This document shows, piece after piece, positions 56,238 to 64,000 of a stretch of DNA of 64,000 nt (positions are counted from its first letter, which is position 1; each line of letters begins with the position of its first letter). A model generated the notes under the pieces. The model did not search any database. It was not told where the DNA came from and saw only the letters and a program-made list of their open reading frames with translations. Origin of the DNA: Patiria miniata (lineage: Eukaryota; Echinodermata; Asteroidea; Valvatida; Asterinidae); contig NW_024037072.1 in NCBI RefSeq assembly GCF_015706575.1, positions 21,391,162 through 21,455,161 of the forward strand, written 5' to 3'. The translations under genes were made by a program, and so were the position numbers.

Positions 56238-57571
56238 AGTCAAAATTTGGCTTTTTATTCACATGTATTTCCTACCCAAAAATCAATGATATTTGCCTGA
56301 ATCTACCAAAATTTGGGTGTTTAAATATTTATTCATGCTCCACTCGTCTCCAGAGGTATTTCTGCGTTGTTTGGAGAAAAGTCAATTTTTGGCCAAATTT
56401 GGTTAAAAATGTAAGGCTAACCCCTTGTATTTTTTTCAATTTTGGCCAAAAAGTTAAGTTCCTGAAAACTTCCAAGAAAGATGTCCTAAGGTAACCCTGA
56501 ACATTTTCCAATTCGATTTGGGAACAGATGTGCCTTTCAAAAGGTAATTTGGCCGAAATTTGGGGTAAAACAGTCAAAATTTTGCATTTTATTTACATGT
56601 GTTTCCTGCACAAAAATGGACGTTTTTGCCTAAATCTGCCAAAATGTGGGTGTTTGAATGTCGATTCATGCTCCACTCCTCTCCGAAGGTATTTCTGCGT
56701 TGATTGGAGAAATGTCAATTTTTGGCCAAATTTGGTTAAAAATGTAAGGCTAACCCCTTGTATTTTTTTCAATTTTGGCCAAAAAATGAAATTCCTTAAA
56801 ACTTCCAAGAAAGATGTCTAAGGTGACCCTTAACATTTTCTAATTTGATTTCGGAACAGATGTGCCTTTCAAAAGAAAATTTGGCCGAAATTTAGGGTAA
56901 AAACAGTCAAAATTTGGCTTTTTATTCACATGTATTTCCTACCCAAAAATCAATGATATTTGCCTGAATCTACCAAAATTTGGGTGTTTAAATATTTATT
57001 CATGCTCCACTCGTCTCCAGAGGTATTTCTGCGTTGTTTGGAGAAAAGTCAATTTTTGGCCAAATTTGGTTAAAAATGTAAGGCTAACCCCTTGTATTTT
57101 TTTCAATTTTGGCCAAAAAGTTAAGTTCCTGAAAACTTCCAAGAAAGATGTCCTAAGGTAACCCTGAACATTTTCCAATTCGATTTGGGAACAGATGTGC
57201 CTTTCAAAAGGTAATTTGGCCGAAATTTGGGGTAAAACAGTCAAAATTTTGCATTTTATTTACATGTGTTTCCTGCACAAAAATGGACGTTTTTGCCTAA
57301 ATCTGCCAAAATGTGGGTGTTTGAATGTCGATTCATGCTCCACTCCTCTCCGAAGGTATTTCTGCGTTGATTGGAGAAATGTCAATTTTTGGCCAAATTT
57401 GGTTAAAAATGTAAGGCTAACCCCTTGTATTTTTTTCAATTTTGGCCAAAAAATGAAATTCCTTAAAACTTCCAAGAAAGATGTCTAAGGTGACCCTTAA
57501 CATTTTCTAATTTGATTTCGGAACAGATGTGCCTTTCAAAAGAAAATTTGGCCGAAATTTAGGGTAAAAAC
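56238..57571. repeat. 667-bp exact dimer duplication within the array
   Basis: Two consecutive 667-base blocks (each two 334-bp units) appear identical by eye, including private variants such as TGATTGGAGAAATGTC and CCACTCCTCTCCGAAGG. This marks a recent higher-order duplication. Confidence 0.88.
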
Positions 57572-59041
57572 AGTCATAATTTGGCTTTTTATTTACATGT
57601 ACTTCCTACCCAAAAAAGAATGATATTTGCCTAAATCAACAAGAATTTGGGTGTTTAAATATTTATTCATGCTCCACTCGTCTCCAAAGGTATTTCTGCG
57701 TTGTTTGGAGAAAAGTCAATTTTTGGCCAAATTTGGTTAAAAATGTAAGGCTAACACCTTGTATTTTTTTCAATTTTGGCCAAAAAATGAAATTCCATAA
57801 AACTTCCAAAAAAGATGCCTAAGGTAACCCGGAACACATTCCAAATCCATTTTGGAACAGATGTTCCTTTCAAAAGGAAATTTTGTCGAAAATTTGGGGT
57901 AAAAACAGTCAAAATTTGGCTTTTTATTCACATGCATTTCCTACCCAAAAATGGATGATTTTTGCCTAAATCTGCCAAAATTTAGGTGTTTGAATATTGA
58001 TTCATGCTCCACTCGTCTCCAAAGGTATTTCGAAGTGGTATGGAGAAAGTCAATTTTTGGCCAAATTTGTTTAAAAATGTAAGACTAACCCCTTGTATTT
58101 TTTTCAATTTTGGCCAAAAATATGAAATTCCTTAAAACTTCCAAAAAAGATGCCTAAGGTAACCCTGAACATATTCCAATTCGATTTCGAAACAGATATA
58201 CCCTTCAAAAGACAATTTCGCCGAAATGTGGGGTAAAAACAGTCAAAATTTGGCTTTTTATTCACATGTATTTCCTACATAAAAATGTATGATTTTTGCC
58301 TAAATCTGGCAAAATTTAGGTGTTTGAATATTGATTCATGCTCCACTCGTCTCCAAAGGTATTTCTCCGTTGTTTGGAGAAAAGTCAATTTTTGGCCAAA
58401 TTTGGTTAAAAATGTTAGGCTAACACTTTGTACTTTTTTCAATTTTGGCCAAAAAATGAAACTCCATAAAACTTCCAAAAAAGATGCTTAAGGTAACCCT
58501 GAACATATTCCAAATCCATTTGGGAACAGATGTGCCTTTCAAAAGACAATTTGGTCGAAAATTTGGGGTAAAAACAGTCAAAATTTGGCTTTTTATTCAC
58601 ATGCATTTCCTCCCCAAAAATGGATGATTTTTGCCTAAATCTGCCAAACTTTGGGTTTTTTAATATTGATTCATGCTCCACTCGTCTCCAAAGGTATTTC
58701 TGCGTTGTTTGGAGAAAGTCAATTTTTGGCCAAATTTGGTTAAAAATGTAAGACTAACCCCTTGTATTTTTTTTTAAATTTTGGCCAAAAAATGAAATTC
58801 CTTAAAACTTCCAAGAGAGATGCCTAAGGTACCCCTGAACACATTCCAATTCGATTTGGGAACAGATGTGCCATTCAAAAGAAAATTCGGCCGAAATTTG
58901 GGGTAAAACCAGTCAAAATTTGGCTTTTTATTCACATGTATTTCCTACCCAAAAATCAATGATTTTTCCTAAATCTGCCAAAATTTAGGTGTTTGAATAT
59001 TGATTCATGCTCCATTCGTCTCCAAAGGTATTTCTGCGTTG

Positions 59042-59240
59042 TTCCCGAAAAAATGTCTGAAGTTTTCCAAATCCATTTAGCCGTCGACACAATAATTATA
59101 GGATAGAGCCCGGTATTTCCGGGTATCATTAAATTCCCAAATCTGAAGGGATTTTCTATTGTAGTAAGAATATACTCACCTCTGTTAAGCAATATACTGA
59201 AACCTCGCTGGGTGGTCAGGCTCTTGATGATGTCGCCTGA
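59042..59240. repeat. captured MADF-gene segment, copy 1 in array
   Basis: GTTCCCGAAAAAATGTCTGA through GCTCTTGATGATGTCGCCTG and on to CTTGAACCTTCTT, nearly identical to 62069-62283. It keeps the few extra gene bases that copies 2 and 3 lack. Confidence 0.9.
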
Positions 59241-59849
59241 CTCTTGAACCTTCTTGTATTTTTTTCAATTTTGGCCAAAAAATAAAATTCCTTAAAACTT
59301 CCAAGAGAGATGCCTAAGGTAACCCTGAACATATTACAATTCAATTTGGGAACAGCCTTTCAAAAGACAATTTGGTCGAAAATTTGGGGTAAAAACAGTC
59401 AAAATTTGGCTTTTTATTCACATGTAATTCCTACTCAAAAATGGATGATTTTTGCCTTAATCTGCCAAACTTTGGGTTTATGAATATTGATTCATGCTCC
59501 ACTCGTCTCCAAAGGTATTTCTAAGTGGTATGGAGAAAGTCAATTTTTGGCCAAATTTGGTTAAAAATGTAAGACTAACCCCTTGTATTTTTTTCAATTT
59601 ATTTGTGGTATGGAGAAAGTCAATCATTGAAACTTTCGGTTTTTTAATATTGATTCATGCTCCACTCGTCTCCAAAGGTATTTCTGCGTTGTTTGGAGAA
59701 AAGTAATTTTTTGGCTTAATTTGGTTGAAAATACAAGGGATTGTATTGATTCATGCTCCACCCGTCTCCAAAGGTATTTCTGCGTTGTTTGGAGAAAAGT
59801 CAATTTTTGGCCAAATTTGGTTAAAAATGTAAGACTAACCCCTTGTATT

Positions 59850-61718
59850 TTTTTTTAAATTTTGGCCAAAAAATGAAATTCCTTAAAACTTCAAAAAAAA
59901 GATGCCTAAGGTAGCGCTGAACATATTCCACTTCGATTTCGAAACAGATGTGCCTTTCAAAAGAAAATTTGGCCGGAATTTGGTGTAAAAGCAGTCAAAA
60001 TTTGGCTTTTTATTCACATGTATTTCCTACCCAAAAATCAATGATTTTTGCCTCAATCTGCCAAAATTTAGGTGTTTGAATATTGATTCATGCTCCACTC
60101 TCCTCCACATGTATTTCTGCGTTGTTTGGAGAAAAGTCCATTTTGGGCCAAATTTGGTTTAAAATGTAAGGCTAACCCCTTGTATTTTTTTTCAATTTGG
60201 CCAAAAAATGAAATTCCTGAAAACTTCCAAGAGAGATGCCTAAGGTACCCCTGAACACATTCCAATTCGATTTGGGAACAGATGTGCCATTCAAAAGAAA
60301 ATTCGGCCGAAATTTGGGGTAAAACCAGTCAAAATTTGGCTTTTTATTCACATGTATTTCCTACCCAAAAATCAATGATTTTTCCTAAATCTGCCAAAAT
60401 TTAGGTGTTTGAATATTGATTCATGCTCCATTCGTCTCCAAAGGTATTTCTGCGTTGTTCCCGAAAAAATGTCTGAAGTTTTCCAAATCCATTTAGCCGT
60501 CGATACAATAATTATAGGATAGAGCCCGGTATTTCCGGGTATCATTAAATTCCCAAATCTGAAGGGATTTTCTATTGTAGTAAGAATATACTCACCTCTG
60601 TTAAGCAATATACTGAAACCTCGCTGGGTGGTCAGGCTCTTGATGATGTCGCCTGACTCTCAATTCAAGGTATTTCTGCGTTGTTTGGAGAAAAGTCAAT
60701 TTTTGGCCAAATTTGGTTAAAAATGTAAGACTAACCCCTTGTATTTTTTTTTAAATTTTGGCCAAAAAATGAAATTCCTTAAAACTTCAAAAAAAAGATG
60801 CCTAAGGTAGCGCTGAACATATTCCACTTCGATTTCGAAACAGATGTGCCTTTCAAAAGAAAATTTGGCCGGAATTTAAAAATGTAAGACTAACCCCTTG
60901 TATTTTTTTTTAAATTTTGGCCAAAAAATGAAATTCCTTAAAACTTCAAAAAAAAGATGCCTAAGGTAGCGCTGAACATATTCCACTTCGATATCGAAAC
61001 AGATGTGCCTTTCAAAAGAAAATTTGGCCGGAATTTGGTGTAAAAGCAGTCAAAATTTGGCTTTTTATTCACATGTATTTCCTACCCAAAAATCAATGAT
61101 TTTTGCCTCAATCTGCCAAAATTTAGGTGTTTGAATATTGATTCATGCTCCACTCTCCTCCACATGTATTTCTGCGTTGTTTGGAGAAAAGTCCATTTTG
61201 GGCCAAATTTGGTTTAAAATGTAAGGCTAACCCCTTGTATTTTTTTTCAATTTGGCCAAAAAATGAAATTCCTGAAAACTTCCAAGAGAGATGCCTAAGG
61301 TACCCCTGAACACATTCCAATTCGATTTGGGAACAGATGTGCCATTCAAAAGAAAATTCGGCCGAAATTTGGGGTAAAACCAGTCAAAATTTGGCTTTTT
61401 ATTCACATGTATTTCCTACCCAAAAATCAATGATTTTTCCTAAATCTGCCAAAATTTAGGTGTTTGAATATTGATTCATGCTCCATTCGTCTCCAAAGGT
61501 ATTTCTGCGTTGTTCCCGAAAAAATGTCTGAAGTTTTCCAAATCCATTTAGCCGTCGACACAATAATTATAGGATAGAGCCCGGTATTTCCGGGTATCAT
61601 TAAATTCCCAAATCTGAAGGGATTTTCTATTGTAGTAAGAATATACTCACCTCTGTTAAGCAATATACTGAAACCTCGCTGGGTGGTCAGGCTCTTGATG
61701 ATGTCGCCTGACTCTCAA
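59850..61718. repeat. 1055-bp duplication including the captured segment
   Basis: Blocks at about 60029-60665 and 61084-61720 match at an offset of 1055 with almost no differences (one is GTCGATACAA against GTCGACACAA). Captured-segment copies 2 and 3 lie at 60459-60660 and 61514-61715. Confidence 0.88.
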
Positions 61719-62209
61719 TTCAAGGTATTTCTGCGTTGTTTGGAGAAAAGTCCATTTTGGGCCAAATTTGGTTTAAAATGTAAGGCTAACCCCTTGTATT
61801 TTTTTTCAATTTGGCCAAAAAATGAAATTCCTGAAAACTTCCAAGAGAGATGCCTAAGGTACCCCTGAACATATTCCACTTCGATTTCGAAACAGATGTG
61901 CCTTTCAAAAGAAAATTTGGCCGGAATTTGGTGTAAAAGCAGTCAAAATTTGACTTTTTATTCACATGTATTTCCTACCCAAAAATCAATGATTTTTGCC
62001 TCAATCTGCCAAAATTTAGGTGTTTGAATATTGATTCATGCTCCATTCGTCTCCAAAGGTATTTCTGCGTTGTTCCCAAAAAAATGTCTGAAGTTTTTCA
62101 AATCCATTTAGCCGTCGACACAATAATTATTGGATAGAGCCCGGTATTTCCGGGTATCATAAAATTCCCAAATCTGAAGGGATTTTCTATTGTAGTAAGA
62201 ATATACTCA

Positions 62210-63180
62210 CCTCTGTTAACCAATATACTGAAACCTCGCTGGGTGGTCAGGCTCTTGATGATGTCGTCTGACTCTTGAACCTTCTTCTGCAGGGTCTTCC
62301 AACAGCTCGTCCTCGGCATGAAGCTTGCCCTTACGCACTGTGGAGGAGGTGGAGGAGGAAGGGGATGGCGTCACTTCAGCATTCTCTTCACCATTATGGT
62401 GCTCTGCACATACCTGCTCTGCAGCGTCCAGGTCTCCAGCACTGGCTTCAATGGCGGCCTTCACACTCGACACTGGCTCAGCGTGATGAAGCGTGATGTT
62501 CTGCAGGAACTTCAACCTGTTCTTTACTCACTGCTCTCGCTCTGTGAGTTCAGGCGCACCGTCTCCGCTCTTCTTCTTGTCCAGCCTGGTGTGGCAGTCA
62601 CGGAGTGATTTCAACAACCATGGATATGGGCTGATTGAGGTCTTGTGCAGCACCTTCGCCTGTTTCGCCCAGAGTCGGCTTTTGTTGTCAGACCTCCGAT
62701 ACTCCTGCATGCGGTTGTTTCAGATAAGAGGGTTGCCCTCCAGAAACTCGCACATCAGCTCCTCCTCTGCTGGCGACAGCTGATTCTGCGACTTGGCCTT
62801 CTTGCTCTTCTTGGGCTTGTCACCTTGCAAGGTGCAGGCATGGGACGCGACGGAAGCTTCAGAGTCAAGGGAGGCGTGGGACATCACAGAGACCTCGGAG
62901 TAGGCAGAGTGGAAAGAGCCATCATATATATGGGACCGAGCTGGAGAAGACGAGCACGAGACCACATCTTCTTCCAACATGTCCGAAGCTACAGGGGGGG
63001 GGGGGGTGATGGCGCTTGGGGGATTGGCTCTTCTACCTCCTCCTCGGCTTCTGGTAGATGGCTTTGAAGGAGCAGCAGTAGACTCTTCAGGTGTAGTTTT
63101 CTCCGGGGTACTCTTCTTGCCTCTAACACGTCCAGGTTTCTCAGCTCTGACTTTTTAGAGGGCTTGGGGGAGGCATGATG
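62210..63180 (-). pseudogene. MADF (Myb/SANT-like) DNA-binding protein pseudogene
   Basis: The minus strand reads a Pro/Ser/Lys-rich N-terminus (TPEKTTPEESTAAPSKPS), an acidic Ser-rich stretch, then a MADF-type domain: LSPAEEELMCEFLEGNPLI, MQEYRRSDNKSRLWAKQAK, LLKSLRDCHTRLDKKKSGDG and APELTERE. Such proteins bind DNA and occur both as host regulators and as transposon-associated factors. A helical tail TLQKKVQESDDIIKSLTTQ ends near a GTGAGTA donor at about 62208. Defects: two in-frame TGA codons, at about 62722 and 62548, each where the family has Trp, a one-base shift at about 62312, and a disrupted start near 63170. Upstream of 62283 the gene is single-copy; its 3' end and following intron have been taken into the array. 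Confidence 0.7.
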
Positions 63181-63325
63181 AAGTTGAAGAAGATGTTCAC
63201 GGTTTGGCGACTACTGCAAGAATGAAGTACTGTGGGAGCGCGTCGGCTATTTATACAAAAAAAAATCATGTGGTCTTTGCAGTATGCTGGCGGGCGTTCT
63301 AGTGCGCTATTCATAGGCTGGGCAG
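63181..63325. other. no gene seen
   Basis: Short spacer with an A run at 63258. Confidence 0.3.
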
Positions 63326-63640
63326 TCACTCATCATGCAGTCGTTCATCATGGAGAGTGAGGAGTTTGTTTCTCCAGACACAATATAGCTGGCCCATGGT
63401 TGAAGAAGCTAAACCAATTCGACGATGGATATTATGTGAGGAGTATCCATAGGAGTGAATGTCGCATCCAAGATATGTCAATTTCTCCACTGCATCAACT
63501 GCCTGCCCTGCCACAGTTATGGGAGTGGGGGCGGTCCTGATGAACCATTGTTTTGGATCAATGATCCAGTCGATGGTGCAACAGAAGAGTGTAGGAGCAA
63601 CGATGGCATGGATACATCCCTGACGAACATGATCTGTCAA
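63326..63640 (-). mobile_element. LINE fragment with internal deletion
   Basis: Minus-strand VRQGC...APTLFCCTIDWIID matches the reverse transcriptase motif before the catalytic loop, and KLTYLGCDIHSYGYSSHNI, RRIGLASSTMGQL match the thumb region of invertebrate LINEs. The YADD motif and about 80 residues between them are missing, so it is dead. Confidence 0.75.
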
Positions 63641-64000
63641 CTTGACTAATCACTTGGCGTGGGTGGTTCAACGCCCCATACCTGGATTCGGAGACTGATG
63701 ATGATGATGACGATGATAGCTTGTCTTGACATACCCGAGATCTGCCTATCTTTGCTGGAGGATCTTTGCGGGCTGCTGATCGTGCAGTTTGTTGTTCTTG
63801 GAGGACAATCCTGCCTATGTGTCCCTCCATTTGCACGACATACTTGATGTGAAGGTTGATGGATTCTTCCCGCAAGCCGCTTTCATATCTGAAAGAGAGA
63901 CTCCAGGCAGATAGTAGATGGGCCCAAGAAATTGACACACTGCGTGTTCCATGGGCTCGTGATTTTGGTCGTCGATTGGCAGAAGGACTTTCTATAGCCT
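63641..64000. other. no gene recognised
   Basis: A (GATGAT)n run at 63698-63720. The 126-codon minus frame contains that run as poly-Ser and shows no domain. Confidence 0.35.

Larger units (their letters stand above)
55078..62070. repeat. satellite-like array, about 334-bp unit, about 20 copies
   Basis: The landmark GATTCATGCTCCACTCGTCT recurs at about 55330, 55662, 55995, 56331, 56663, 56998, 57330, 57664, 57998, 58333, 58670, 59004, 59485, 59652, 59746, 60084, 60418, 61139, 61473 and 62033. Spacing is 332-338 in the left two-thirds and irregular after 59042, where other sequence is interspersed. The array follows GGCGTAGCCAGCGTGG plus a G run at 55081, a decayed hAT end like that of 26878-27730, so it may have grown from the interior of such an element. 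Frames through it are repeat-derived. Confidence 0.95.

Noticed and set aside
55093-61868. Many 65-130 codon frames with FWPNLVKNVRLTPCIFFNFG-type peptides on both strands
   Set aside because: They repeat with the 334-bp satellite unit on both strands and have no consistent start or splice context.
63558-63938. 126-codon minus frame near the right edge
   Set aside because: Overlaps the LINE fragment in another frame and contains a poly-Ser run from a GAT repeat. No domain.

Overview
The window is AT-rich nuclear DNA from an animal, with spliced genes, long introns and dense mobile and tandem repeats. The one complete gene encodes a TRAF3-type protein whose C-terminal domain is very close to vertebrate TRAF3. 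The tRNA-derived SINEs and the many TACATGTA-type octamers suggest a marine invertebrate, perhaps a deuterostome such as an echinoderm, hemichordate or amphioxus. The species cannot be fixed from the sequence alone, so this placement is inference.

Layout. 1-11 kb: possible exons of a minus-strand gene (about 10258, 6588-6698, possibly 1-137) among non-autonomous DNA transposons (2663-3902, 4587-6209, 6770-6947, 7517-7953). 11-26 kb: (TA)n and a Penelope-like repeat with a 61-bp perfect palindrome and a hammerhead ribozyme motif, a promoter-like first exon (13.2-13.45 kb), several minisatellites (16-bp and 85-bp units), MITEs, foldback elements and a SINE. 26.3-43.1 kb: the TRAF3-like gene on the plus strand, eight coding exons (585 codons), whose introns hold two hAT-type elements, a TIR element with a tRNA-like core, a long inverted repeat and a LINE fragment. 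43-55 kb: no convincing gene, but tRNA-like SINEs, hAT and pogo MITEs, degenerate tandem repeats, and a 0.75-kb tandem duplication in which one copy carries a 141-bp palindromic insertion and the other keeps the empty site. 55-62.3 kb: an array of about twenty 334-bp repeats with newer 667-bp and 1055-bp duplications, which has taken in part of a neighbouring gene. 62.2-63.2 kb: that neighbour, a minus-strand MADF (Myb/SANT-like) pseudogene. 63.3-63.6 kb: a decayed LINE.

The only functional unit supported with confidence is the TRAF adaptor/E3 gene: RING, TRAF zinc fingers, coiled coil and MATH domain in the canonical order, with every exon junction in phase. No multi-gene system, CRISPR array or operon is present. 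The most notable items are the hammerhead ribozyme inside a palindrome, the palindromic insertion with its preserved empty site, the satellite that captured gene sequence, and the unidentified cysteine-rich minus-strand exons.
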